A stretch of 64,000 nucleotides of DNA from Thuidium tamariscinum (taxonomy: Eukaryota; Streptophyta; Bryopsida; Hypnales; Thuidiaceae), in assembly GCA_947034885.2 (NCBI GenBank), contig OX344752.2, positions 19,592,001 through 19,656,000 of the forward strand, in the 5' to 3' direction. The translations under genes were made by a program, and so were the position numbers. Under the pieces are notes generated by a model. That model searched no databases. It had not been told where the DNA came from and saw nothing but the letters and a program-made list of their open reading frames with translations. Below are positions 23,532-35,891 of the stretch, piece after piece. How positions within the stretch are numbered: the stretch's first letter is position 1; each line of letters starts with the position of its first letter.

Positions 23532-23890
23532 CATAAGAGGATTTCTGGGCCTCTGAGAGACTGTTTCAGGGCCATTCCCTGAAACTGTTCCCACTGCTGC
23601 AGAGTGCAGACCAGCCCGTGCTGGTATGAATTTTCGAATTTCGAAAAAAAAAAATTAAATTTTTTTTTTCAAATATTTCAAAATGAATCAGAAAGAAAAA
23701 AAAATATTAAAAAATATTATGTTTTCAAAAAATAAAAAATAAAAAATAAACAATTAATTAATTAAATTAATTAATAGTATCTGACGTGGCAGTCACTCAA
23801 CCACATCAGCATGGGGTTCTCAGAGTTCCCATTGTGTTCCCAGCGTTCAGGAACTCTCAGTCTTGTAGAAGGGCCAAAAATCCTCTTATG
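23532..23890. mobile_element. CATAAGAGG-ended MITE, copy 1
   Basis: Left end CATAAGAGGATTTCTGGGCC and right end GGGCCAAAAATCCTCTTATG are inverted repeats. The middle is an A/T-rich run, then 'ATCTGACGTGGCA'. A related element with the same ends lies at 45594-45907 and a worn one at about 19685-19980. Confidence 0.75.
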
Positions 23891-26800
23891 TTCCTCTCTA
23901 TTTGCCCTTGCTCTTACTAAAGTTGGAATAGCCAATGGCATTAGTGTATCTAATTTACATTAGAGAAAATATGGACTCTTTGTAGGGCCACTAAGAAGTG
24001 CCGGAAGGACCCTAAGATAACATTTATTTTCGCTTGACAGGTTTTTTCTCCTATTGTCGCTCATGTCAGTTTGGCAATTGTCAAAGCATTCAATCGCAAA
24101 GCAAATGAAAAAGATATTCAAGTTGCAACTTTTGGGTGGACCATGAAAGCGGGAGTCCATCATCTCTCTTGACAAAAGTAATTGTGAATGATAAGAAACT
24201 ATATTGGAGAGGCTTTGAATTAATTCCTCTGATATATTTAGAATTAAAAAAGAAAAAAAGTGACAAATGTTTCCGATATTCACACAAGATGAAACGCAAC
24301 TTTGTTAGTGATTTCGAGTCATTGTAAGAAACACTTCACGTTTTAATCTCAAAAATACAGTTTTTTGGTGTAGGACTAACAATCCTATACGATCCTACTA
24401 GTATTGCGCATCTGCATTGTGCTTGTCAATGTTAGCCATTGATTTTGGGCACTTGTAGATATGGGCTGTCGATTTAGTACTATGTAGTACTATGCAGTAC
24501 TACAGAGTGCTACAAAGTACTACTGAAGCCATTGGGAGTAGAAAATAGCAAAAAAGGGGTCTGGGGACCTTTTTATTTTTAGTAATTCAAAAAAAATTCA
24601 AATTTAAAAATTAAAAAAAATCTATTTTTCTAAACAAAATTATACTCGCATTGCAACAAAAAATTCCTTTAGTGTATCATTTAAATTTTAAAAAATAGAC
24701 TATCTACAGTATTCATACATTTAAATTCTAAAATGACTTTCATGTGTACAACTTAATGCCATTAGGTCTACTCATGCCATTGGGTGCTTCTACCTAAGTG
24801 CACATGCAGAGTCATGTTTCAAAACACAAAGAAAGAGTGGATAGATTGCATTTTATATTAGGTTAAAGGTATCTGTGGACACCCTCAATTGATCAAATCT
24901 AATCACAATTGAGCATATTTTCTATTATTAAACATACATTACCTTTTATTAGTCCTTAGAGTTGGCAATTAAAAGAGGATTATAATGCACCTTTGCATAC
25001 AATATTCACACACAAAATGAGTAAGTTTCAACTTTTCAAAGAGTATTGCCATTTCTAGGTGTATAAAAAATTAACCAACTTATACTAGGCTCTTGGTTAT
25101 AGATTTCATTTCTAGATTGTGCAAATCTAGATGATCTAATTCACATCTAGAAAATAGTCAATACTTGACATTTTTTGGTCTAAATGTAGGTGTTACATTT
25201 TAGGCATGCCAAGACAATTGTGGACTTGTAAGTATATAAGAAAATATACATGATGTAAGTTAACTCCTAAGCATCAAGATTCATTTGTAGAATTGACAGT
25301 TTTAGAAAAATCATCAAAAAGTACTATTTGGAAGATTATTTTGGAATTGAAGTGCAATGAAATGTTGTAGAATTTGAATTTTAGATTCTATTCATACAAT
25401 TAGATTTACAATTGCTATCACCAATATTTTTCTATAAATTTGACAAGAAGAAATTCAAAATTATTTGTAATTTCAATAACAAGAAAAATATTGTCATTTT
25501 TGGAGTAAATTTTGTTGGAATGGATTTGAAATGAGGTTCTCTTGACACAGTGATGTTTTGGAATTTTTGTGTCCTTTGATTCTATGACCTCATTTTTGCC
25601 ATTCAAAGTTCGAACGGGGGTCAATGCAAGTCAACCTCTTGACAAACTTCCACATTTGTAATTTTTTTTTATATGTACTCTATTAACATCAAATTCAACC
25701 TTTGGATAGGACAAAACTTTATAAAGTATTTCTAAAGATAAAATGACTGCTTTCATCTAAGTTGTAATTATGAGAAAGAAATTTGATTTTTAATTTGTAC
25801 ATTGTCCAGAAAGTGGGTGTCAACACACTCCTGGGTTAACCCTTTCTAGCTGAATTTATAAAGACATCTTGTGAATCAAAACAACATGCACTCTTAATAA
25901 AAATGCTCGCCTCAAATATTTCAATAGTTGTTGGGAATTTCACCATTAGAAGTGGTTCTTCAAGCCAATGAACGGGGAGTACCGGTATTTAGTTACAAGT
26001 TAGCCGGTTGAAATCGAGAATTTCCGAATGAAGTTCAAAATTCAGGAAAAAACCCGATCATTTTAGAGGGAAAAAAAGAATATTCTTTATTTTCTTAAGG
26101 CCTAACTGAAAGTATTCTCCAAGCAACCGGTTGGTGCAAGAAAATGTAGGATTTTAGCCAATTAAGCTAAAATTTCTTCCCGGACTGTGCTTCAAGCATC
26201 ATTTAGTTAGCAATTCCACTCCGATCAAAATTTCAACTAATCAATGTGGAAATTACAACATTTGATGGCAAAGTCTTGTAGAGCTTTCAAGGACTATTTA
26301 GTGCAATGGACTACATTTTCAGTTGCTAAACTTAAAATTTTGGGATAAGATTGTGTGAGTACAATGGTCTAGACAATATGAAAGTTCTTCAAGCTTTGTA
26401 GGTCAAGAACATCGACGACTTGTACACAATTTGAAATTCAGTGGAGCAATTCTTGCACATTGTGATCGGGTGACCTTTAATAGATTTCTTTGACAACGGG
26501 TTAGTGCTTATTGCCAATAATGTCCCTTTATGTCTTGCTATAAGGAATCCAAGGCCAAGTACCTTGCCAATGTTCTATGACCATATCTTCTGGTTACTTT
26601 GATTAGCTTAGGACAGACTAATGCTTAGATAAAGTGGGTTTGGCCAATTAAGAAGCCTTTGATTATTCTCTATCACGATTTGAGACCTCAATTTGCGATG
26701 ATGCAATCAAGGGCTTACCCACCTACTATTTTCCAAATTTGAACCTACAAATTTGAGCCATTTGCAAAATCCCTACAACAATTTTCAATTCTAAGTGGAC

Positions 26801-29800
26801 AAATTTCATCCTCTTTAGAAATGAGGGGTTAAAGACGATCCCTAATAATAAAAAAGAATGTTCAAACTCCAATAGGACAATAAAAGCAAACATGACTCAA
26901 AAGTACATTTTTTCTTTCTTCAATGTACTACATGTGCACATTTTAGGAGGTGGTTGCTTTTGATGATCACAAATGAACACTTTTTTTGAACTTCAAAAAC
27001 TTGTAACTATTTCCACAAAGCTCCAAAAAATATGAAACGACTTGGGTTAGATGTCTAATCCACTTGTCTTTCAAGGGAATTTTACTGAAAAAATATTTCT
27101 AGATTCAGTTTCAGCCCTTAGTAGGTTGGTTTACGGACCTTCTCCATTAGCTTTTGCAATAATGTGCGGTTCAAAATGAATCACAATATAGGAGAGGGCT
27201 CGAAAACAATTCGGGCATTAAGAACCGCCCCTACATAGGCATTTAAAACCATGCACATAGTTCTTAATATAGAGCAATCTGTAAATGGTGGTAAATGAGG
27301 CTTATTTGTGCATGGTTCAAGGATATTGAGGCAGTGAAATATGAGACTGTGACATTTCATCTTATACCTTAAGTAATTTTTGAGTTATTGTAAGACATAA
27401 TGAATGCACTAAATTTAATGCATTAAAGTTTTATTAGCAGTAGCCAATGAACATTCAATTGTGTACAACTTTTTTCTAAGAAAATGGTACTATTTGTTGG
27501 CTATGTGCATGGGCTGATTTTGAATTCACATGCATAATCATTCACTATGACTTCCACCATTTTCAGCATGTATGTTAGACAAGTCTTGGATTGACTTGGT
27601 TGGTTCATAGTTTCATTATGTCCATTATTGATGCACCTACTGAGCAACTTTGCCTCCCTAGTGCAGCTTCACTTCATAAAATCATAAGTAATTGAAACTA
27701 GGGTACAAAATTTTGAAAAAATAAGGCTTCCTATAGTCTGTAATTTGCCTTCCTATGAAAATTATCCCCATATTTTTCTAGTTCTTACATTTCTGTACAG
27801 ACCTTCATTTCTTGTTAGATGGTCCATTTTTGAGCCTCTTACCTTACATTAAAACAAGCTGGTGCTGTGAAATTTTCATGCATGAAGCATAACTTGAGCA
27901 CATGCACACGTGCAATGACTGGGATTTGTTATATTTCAGTTTATTAGGCAGTGCCAGTTGTGAATTTAACGTAAATTCATGTGCAGCTGTTTACATCCAT
28001 GCTCTATCTGGATGAAACGTGGAGATAGACCAATAGGGACAAAATAGAGATTATTCATTCAAGTCGTGTAGAGTCATCCAAATGTTTGTAAGTGGAGATT
28101 AGGGGGCATTTAATTCTCTTTGAGTCTTGGTGTTCATTGGGAAGATTATAAATGTTTTACTCTCTAAAGTCCTATTGTCTTTATGTCATGTGGAGGACAA
28201 ATTATACACGTAGAACTTCTCTTAGTGCATGGTGTTGGGACTATGCAATAAGAGAGGTTTTTGCATGTTACAAGGTTTTTTGAATTTGAGAGAGGGACAT
28301 TGAATAGCCATGTACAGATGTTAGCTTCCAACACTATTCTTTAAGGAATGTTCTTCCAATTAGCCTTACCTACAAACTCCATTACTGCAAGTTATATACA
28401 AAGAGAGGTTGCACAATAAGAAGTTCTATCCGTATAGATTTTTGATAGGTTTATACAATCTTGATTTTGGAAATAAAGAAACATAGTAGCTTTTGGAGAA
28501 TTTATTTATTTATTTTTAAATTGGTGTCCAAAATATAAATTTGTTACCCTAAGTTCATGATGGAGCTTATCATGCCATACAAAAAAAATGACAAAAAAAT
28601 CAAAATATTTATTTTTTAAGATTTGATTCTTATATGTAGAAAATATCTTTATTTTTATTGATAGATTTGGTTAATTCCATTTGGAACAATGCCCAGAATA
28701 ATGATGATAAAGTTATGGAGAGTCTTCTTTGTATGCAATCTTGACATTTTGAATTCTTCAAAAAATATATTATATCTAGGGTTCCTTTTTTAACTCAATC
28801 TTTTGATAATTTTTCATAATATAGAATATCCATACACATTAGTTTGTTTCAGCTGCCCGGGTTGCCCTCCAAGTAAAGAAAACAACATTTCATGCCATAA
28901 TTTTTTAACCATAAAGTCAAAAGTTACGAAAATTATTGAGCCTTAAAGCTACCCCTTGGGCACATCTTGTGTAAAAATTTCAGCCAAAAATAAATAAAAA
29001 TTCCATTTGTAGTGAGTTGCCCAAGAAATTTATAATGCCAAAAAATGCACCTCAAGGCTTTCGGGGTTAAATGTCATTAATTTTTTTCTCTTTGGTATCA
29101 ATCATGGGACCTAGGGTGAACAAACTCTTTATGTAAGGATGAAGGAAGGAGGTCTAAAAGTGACCTTGTTAGTCTTAAAGTGACCTTTAACATAGAGGTA
29201 CATTTTACTTCCTTCAATGTACCAGTTTTTCTTGTTCCACTTCCTTGAATTTAGGGACAAATCATTTGACCCTAAAAATATCCAGACCAAGACTTTTTTT
29301 TTGGACCAGTGTCCCATGGCCTTGTTCCACAGGTCAGTTTCTTTGGAGGTTTTTTTTGAGGGATGACTACTGGTTTGTTAAATTCTGACAGATTTGACGA
29401 AATTTTGCCCCCAAAAAGGGCTGCTCCAGACAATAACTTAACTTTCAAATGGCAACCCAAAAGTCCTTCATGAGTGCCGAATTTGTGTGCTTACTGTGGT
29501 GCAATTCTGGTCACTGATTGCAGTACTTTCTGTTACAGAACAACAAACCGTTCCATCCATTGCACCAATTTGTCAAATTATTGCACAGGGGCTTGCAGTT
29601 CAACTATTGTGTCCAACCAACCTGTTAATATAATTAATTGATTATCAAATAGTTGATGCATTTGTCTTATGGTAGGAGGTTTGAAAACTGACCAGTCATT
29701 ATGAATCGCTCCTACAGAAGGGTAGAAAATGGTGAGTTGCATGTCTAAAATGTATTCAGTTTTGTACTGTGGGCTCAATTTAAACGAAAGTGAGTCCTTC

Positions 29801-30096
29801 AAGCACCTTTGTGAGGTCACTGAAACTGCATTTCGGTTTCATTTTGTGAACAAGTTATGGCGATAATTGAAAGACATTATAAAAAATAAATTTGTATACA
29901 TTGGTGGCTGCATTTTCATTTTAGTGTGGTAAGTTACTGTATGGCCAAAGAAAATGCTAGGCTCAAATTTTTGACACATGTTTTTTTTATTAGAAGTACA
30001 TGTGTATTTAATGTCAGGAGTCCTTTTGGGGCCAGATACAGAGCAATCTATTTTTGCTTGTGTGCCAAACTCTACTAGCACTTCCAGAAAGTTTTA
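23891..30096. other. A+T-rich gene-poor region
   Basis: No gene is recognised across about 6 kb. Pieces seen: a lone F1-like end 'GTCATTGTAAGAAACACTTC' at about 24315; a remnant of the 35674-type element ('GCCATTGGGTGCTTCTACC') at about 24776-24796; T325-type fragments at about 26945-27150 and 27780-27850; and a dispersed-family copy at about 28870-29030 (see 20380-20570). Short open frames show no domain. Confidence 0.4.
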
Positions 30097-30421
30097 AGGG
30101 AGGAGGTCCATAAACCGACCATCTAAGGGCTGGAACAGAATTTTGGGCAGGTCAAACATCTTGAAGTATTTTCCAGTGAATTTTTCTTGAAAGACAGCTT
30201 GAATAGGCATCTAACCCAAGTCGTTTCATATTTTTTGGAGTTGTGTAGAGTTAGTTATGAATTTCTAAAGTCAATATGACATAGGGCTCCAAAACCGCCC
30301 ACCCCCTCAAATGTTCATTGTTTGTACATTATTGTAAAGATCAAAAAGCATCATGTACCAAAAATATACATTTCAGAAGGTGAGCGGTTTTGGAGCCTGA
30401 GCGGTTATCAAGCCTCCTCCT
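30097..30421 (+). mobile_element. T325 PIF/Harbinger-like MITE, copy 1 (325 bp)
   Basis: The ends AGGGAGGAGGTCC and AAGCCTCCTCCT are inverted, with TTA directly outside each (30094-30096 and 30422-30424). TTA targets and G-rich tips are typical of PIF/Harbinger (Tourist) MITEs. The interior carries 'ACCGACCATCTAAGGGCTGG' and 'AACCCAAGTCGTTTCATAT'. Copy 2 at 39942-40266 is the same length, inverted. Confidence 0.85.
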
Positions 30422-30424
30422 TTA

Positions 30425-33248
30425 TTGGCAATGCTTTCATGCATTCTAAGGTAAGAGGCTCAAAAAGCAAGCATCTAAGTATTGATGTGCTTTTTTGTGT
30501 ATCTCCTCGTATGGAAATATTTTTTAAAATTTTTCAATGACAAAAAAATAGATGAGGAATCTAACACAAGTCGTTTTGTATTTTTTGAAGCATTATTGAA
30601 TTAGTTATGAATTTTCAAACACAGTCTCTTATAGGTCCCTATTTGTGATCATAGGCCCGTGGAAACCTATCCATGCATAGTTTGAAAAAAAATTAGTCCT
30701 TGTTCCAAAACTAGCATTGCAAGATGGGTAAAGTATTTGAAATGGTTTCTAAGAGTGTCCCTTTCAAAATCTGAAATGAATGCTTGATTTAATCATTATT
30801 TCAGATTTTTTAATACTTGTAAGAAGGTAGTTGAACAACGGATTCTAATTTAAATTATATTAGTAGACACCTAGCCACTTAGTTAAAAATGAACCAATTG
30901 TGGTTCTTAAACCATTCATTGAAGAAGTTAAAACAAATGTCATCAAGCTCCATTGTAAGGGAGAAACACCCATTCCTGTCCCTGTACCTATTCCAGGTCC
31001 TTAGAGTGTTACTAAATCTGTCCGTAAGCATTCATTAAAGTGTCTGACAAGTGTTTAACTCTAATTTGCTGATGCAGTTGTAAGACACATGTATAACTTT
31101 CATTCACTGACAACTGATTTCAGCAGAGTTCAGTTTAGGGTACACCTATAGGACGGTTCCAATGGTTTAGGGAGCCAACTCTTTGAAAATTTGTAGAAAT
31201 TACATACTGATTCCAAAAAAATTAAATTTTTTTTGAATATTCATTATTTTCTCTCGCTAATAGTAGAAAAATATCAGTTTTAGAAAAAGATGCCTCCAAC
31301 CATGTTGAATTCCTTATTCGAACGTTTTTGGGTGTTTCGACTGTAATCCAGATTAATCCAGAGTTTTTTTTCCCAAAATTCACATGTCCATTTCAAAGCC
31401 CCTATTGGGTGGTTGAAAATGCCCACTCGGTTTTAAAGCCGTCTACTATAGGATGTCCTTCATTTCCTCACCGCCAGTGGCATGCTCATTATAACTTCTA
31501 CCTATGAACAGTAATTGGTACCTACTATGTTCTTCCTTCAGAATTTTGTATTTAATGTTTCCTGCCTCAGAAAATTCTCACGGAGGTTGTAAATGTTGCG
31601 TCACTTATTTGTCTTTGCATTTCAATTTCAAAAATATGCATCCAATGCCTTCATTTCTTCATAGATGTCTTTTTCTTCTTAAATAGTCATTTACTGAACC
31701 TCCCATCATAACCCCTAAATGCCCAAACCTTTTCAAGTGTTTTGACTATAAAAAAAAGAGCATTGACTTGTAGTTATCCTCAATAAAGCAAATTTTTTTT
31801 TCCCAAATCTAATTGTATAGATGTTTAAAGGCTTGTTTATAAGTATGCATGTCAATTTTGAGTGCAAATTTTTTTTAGAGATGTAAGATTATACCAAGAG
31901 AAATGTACATTTTCTATTTTTAGTATGTTGTCTATGCCCACAATGTTTTAGAAAATTGCTTTAAATTTTTTTTTGGGATTGGAAGCAATATAAACAACTA
32001 CAAAGAGTGTTAGTACACTCAAATGCACTTCCAAAAAACTTACTTCACATGAAAAAACATCAAACCCATCACACAATCCACCTTGCAATTGTTGAATTGC
32101 AATTTTCTTTCATAAGTAGAAATTGCAAATAGCTTCAAATCAACACTTGCATGTTGAAATCTTCAATGGTGAAAATCATGGAAAGACTTTAAACTTATCA
32201 TTGGAACCATTCTCAAAGCAAATGGATAAGTGCAATTTTTTAGATCTCAAATCAAATGAAATTGCTAAGCTTTGCATAAAGCCAGGAAATGAAGTAAAAT
32301 TGGCAAGCTTTACACTACACTTACAATACATACATATGCCTTCGAAGATCTTTCAATAATAAAACATGCACTTTTATCAGTAAAAAATGGAAGTTTTCAA
32401 TAGTCAACCCTCAAAATTGCCCAAATTTTTTTAAACGGTCAAAAGAATTTAAATGCCCACATAAAATTGGGTTTGAAATTTCAGATCAACCATAAGGGCA
32501 AAACACCCATTCCCGCACATGTTCCTTACAATGGACTATAGATTAACCCAAATGCGTCAATAGACTTCCCTTAATGTGTTCGCCACATGTATGATTGTAA
32601 TTTGCTGACACAACTGAAGGACACATAGGAAAATTTGGTTGGTTGAGTGCTAATTTTTGCAAGGTTTAGTTTTGGGGGCACCTACAGGATGGTTCCACAT
32701 GTCTAGGGAGCCAACACTTTGAAAATTTGTAGAAATTACATACTGTATGCAAAAAATCTAATGTTTTTTTATAATATTCTTGATTTTCACTCACTAATAC
32801 TAGAAAAATATCATTTTTAGAAAACGTTGCCTCCAACTATGCTGAATTCCTTATTTGGACGGTTTTGGATGTTTCCACTGAAAATGGTCGACTGGGCAAG
32901 GTCTCCCAAGAAGATGTAGTGAAGCATTGATTTTGTCCCAGAATGGGGAATTTTGCTTGAATCTCAGGCTTCAGGCTCTAGCCTTGGCCTAGCAAGCTCT
33001 GGTGCTCTTTGCTGTGATGGTTTCTTAGCTTGGGTTTGAAAAATAATAAAAACCAAACAAAGTTTTCAACTGGGGTTTCTTTCCCTTGGTTCGATGTACT
33101 GTTTCCCTTATCAATGGAAATTGTCCATTTGTTTAAAAAATACCCCCGAAAAATCATTGATTTCCTAAAAATATTATTTATAGGTATGTTCTGATGGCCT
33201 AAATGAGTAGAGGAGGAGAAGATGAATTGCTATCATCAATTGCTAACA
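30425..33248. other. Repeat mosaic
   Basis: About 30450-30660 is a truncated T325 relative. Two direct repeats of about 390 bp lie at about 30955-31345 and 32495-32880; they share 'AAACACCCATTCC', 'GGGAGCCAACwCTTTGAAAA' and 'ATTCCTTATTyGaACG'. Between them, about 31709-32490 is a diverged, one-ended copy of the element at 63365-63784. No gene is recognised. Confidence 0.55.
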
Positions 33249-33428
33249 ATGGATATTTCGTTAAAATGGCAATATTCATACGCAATTTTTCCATACATTT
33301 TCTAAGACCTGTATAGATGTCAAATGGCAAGGTCTTGAACTCTTGGAGCGGTATACATTTTAGACTGCACAGTCTAAACTTCAAAGTGCCAAGTTTGTGG
33401 CATACCGCCATTTTAATCAAATATCTAT
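33249..33428. mobile_element. F2 MITE, short copy (about 180 bp)
   Basis: The ends ATGGATATTTCGTTAAAATG and CATTTTAATCAAATATCTAT (the latter read off the inner right arm) fit F2. The right tip is slightly worn. AACA lies directly before the left end and two bases beyond the right end. Confidence 0.6.
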
Positions 33429-33452
33429 TTAACACTATTGTCACTATAACAA

Positions 33453-33515
33453 AACGAGGTAAAAAAACCCTTTAGTTGTAGTGCAACTACGGGTTTTTTT
33501 GCCACGTTTTTGTGA
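33453..33515. repeat. Long hairpin next to a CACTA-like end
   Basis: The stretch is a near-perfect palindrome: ACAAAACG..GGTAAAAAAACCC..TAGTTG on one arm and CAACTA..GGGTTTTTTTGCC..CGTTTTTGT on the other, with a loop of about 5 bases. It starts beside CACTATAACAAAA, which resembles a CACTA-superfamily terminus. Confidence 0.7.
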
Positions 33516-34135
33516 AAGCCGATTTGCACAAAAACATAATTTCTTTTGCAAATTTTCACTGCAATTTATGGAATTAAGAAACATGTAATGTACCATTGGA
33601 AAGGCATTTTTAAAACCTTTTCAACAATATATTACACGTTTCCTAATTCCAAGAGTCGGCTTAACCCCTAAACATTTTAACACCCTTAGATTTTTCAGTC
33701 CCCTAATTTTTATGAGAAATATTCCAAATTGATGTGGGCAATTATTGTAAAATAGACTCACTTTGATTCTTATAGTAACCACCATTTTTTTTGGAATAGA
33801 CAATTGTCAGTTTTTAAAGCACCTACAAACAATATGTTTCCTGTTCTTTCTTTGACATGTGTCCATTTATCATCTTCATACCGTTGATTTTTAAGCAAAT
33901 CACAAGGACGATTTTAGAGGCTGGTTGGTTTTAGAGCCACCTACAGTAGAAGTAGAGGAAGGTGTGTTGTGTAACTATGTATTGTGTATTGTGTCTCAAG
34001 CTGAATTTTGATCCTCTAATAGCTGCATTCTACACCCTCTACTCACAAACATACATACTATATTTGCCATCTTCCATGGACCTTCTTCTTCAAGTGGACT
34101 CTACTTGTGCCATTTTAATGGAATGTTGTGCCATT

Positions 34136-34357
34136 CACTACAAGAGAAAGGGGTGTTTTAAGTAAATTTTTAAGTATCGTTCTAGACATAAGAAATTAAG
34201 TAAGGACCTTTAAGATGATTTTCAACAAAAATTTATTAGAAACACATATATTTTTAGTAAAATTTTGCTGAAAATCACCTTAAAGGTCATTACTTATAAT
34301 CTTATGTCTAGGACTATACTTTAAAACTCACTTAAAACACCCCTTTCTCTTGTAGTG
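34136..34357. mobile_element. CACTA-like hairpin MITE (222 bp)
   Basis: The ends CACTACAAGAGAAAGGGGTG and CACCCCTTTCTCTTGTAGTG are perfect inverted repeats, and most of the rest of the element also pairs with itself. ATT flanks both sides (34133-34135 and 34358-34360). A 3-bp target and CACTACAAGA tips are diagnostic of the CACTA (En/Spm) superfamily. The element is far too short to encode a transposase. Confidence 0.9.
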
Positions 34358-34360
34358 ATT

Positions 34361-34401
34361 CTACTGAAATACTGCCATTTTAACAAAATAGACCATCTAG
34401 G
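34361..34401. mobile_element. Right end of an F2 MITE split by the CACTA-like element
   Basis: Joining 34110-34135 to 34361-34401 gives text matching the right part of the F2 copy at 38155-38360 ('GTGCCATTTTAAyGaAATG', 'GCCATTCTAyTG', 'CCGCCATTTTAAC'-like, 'GACCAT'). The left end of this F2 copy was not found. Confidence 0.65.
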
Positions 34402-35007
34402 ATAGATTGGATAGGTATCTTAAATTGGCATACATAAATACTACTAAAGGGAGCTTGCAACATGTCCACCTTAAAGTGCTAGTTCTTGCAAACTGTTCAA
34501 GCTAGCTCTCAGCCTCTAGCAAAGTTAAATTTTCAAATTTAAAACTCTACAAATTCTGACATTCTAATAGGTATAAGTTACGACTGTTTCAATGATGTCA
34601 AAGTCATGGAAGACACCAATTGATGTTGAAATTGACGTTTGCTTAACTTAAATTGAGTTCTTTGGATATCAAACTTAGTCTGATACTAGTTAACATACAG
34701 ACACAGTAATTTAACACCATCAAGGTCTGGACCAATGCTGATCTCACAACAGGTTTTGGGTTTTTAGCCAAATGTTCATTTTTGGAAGATTTAAAAAAAA
34801 TTTACATTGAGGGCATGAAGAAATTAAGTAGCAACTAAGTGAAATTTAGTGAGTTTTGGGATCATTGGTCTGGACCAACTTGCCAAACAATTCAGTAACA
34901 CTCGGGGAATGTTTTAAAGACAATACATGAAGGCAATAACCAAGTGCCATGTGAAGGAAAGTTGCTTGAAGAAAAACAAAGTCTAATCAAATCTTCGAGG
35001 AACCATC

Positions 35008-35168
35008 ATGGAGAATTTTGTTGAAATGGTGATATTCTTGTAGAGTGGTGCAACATTTGATTAAAATGGCAGTGAATATGTCCAATATCACAAGACATTC
35101 CATTGAAATGGCATGGAATGTGTCAAAAATGGCCCAAAAAACACCACCATTTTAATGAAATTTACCAT
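35008..35168. mobile_element. F2 MITE, short copy (161 bp)
   Basis: The ends ATGGAGAATTTTGTTGAAAT and ATTTTAATGAAATTTACCAT are inverted. Flanking 4-mers CATC and CGTC differ at one base. Confidence 0.7.
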
Positions 35169-35347
35169 CGTCCATTTTGGCATCCTTCTTGTCGCTACTA
35201 ACATTGTCCACTATTGAAGGGAAATATTTAGAAAGGCCATGAGGTTGCCTTGTTTTGTGTATTATAATTATCTTCCTAGTATGAAATTAACTAATAAAAA
35301 TCAATTCATGCATCTCCTTGGGATTGTGGCTATTTCAGGAACCCTTT

Positions 35348-35632
35348 AAGGTAGGTACACCCAAAAGCGCCACTTATTCATACTGAGCCTAGTTCATGAT
35401 ATTAATTAGTTCAAATTTTTATGTAGTCTTGTTGGCACGTGAAAGCATGCTCCAACACACCAAAGAATGCAGGATTTGGATACCGTATGCAAAAGTTATT
35501 AACAATCAAAGTCTGTTTCTGAAAGCGCCATCTACAGTCTGTGAACATGATTGATTTCGGAAATGTATGTGTATTGTAGATGGTGCTTTTAGGAACAGGG
35601 TGCTTTTGGGTGTACCTACCTTAGATACATTC
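35348..35632. mobile_element. AAGGTAGG-ended MITE (about 285 bp)
   Basis: Left end AAGGTAGGTACACCCAAAAG and right end CTTTTGGGTGTACCTACCTT are inverted repeats. A diverged one-ended relative lies at about 48160-48345, sharing 'GCA-ATTTGGgTA', 'TATAGATGGTaCTTTT' and 'CCTACCTTAG'. Confidence 0.8.
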
Positions 35633-35673
35633 ATCATTCTTTGACAGACAACAAATGTACACCAAAGATATAT

Positions 35674-35891
35674 GGGAGAGGCACCCAATGGTGCACCTCC
35701 ACCCAATGCCGTCTATTTCTAAGTCAGTCGTTCATTCTAAAACAGAAATGTAATGGGATTGTAGATTACTTATTGTTTTAGGTCAAAAGAAATAAGCCAT
35801 GTACTGCCTACCTACATTTATAGCCTGAAATGATTGTGTGCTGTAGAAACGGATGACATTGGGTACATGTGTGCCATTGGGTGCTTCTCCC
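35674..35891. mobile_element. GGGAGAGGC-ended MITE (218 bp)
   Basis: Left end GGGAGAGGCACCCAATGGTG and right end TGCCATTGGGTGCTTCTCCC are inverted repeats. It lies only about 40 bp to the right of the previous element. A remnant of the same family is at about 24776-24796. Confidence 0.75.
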
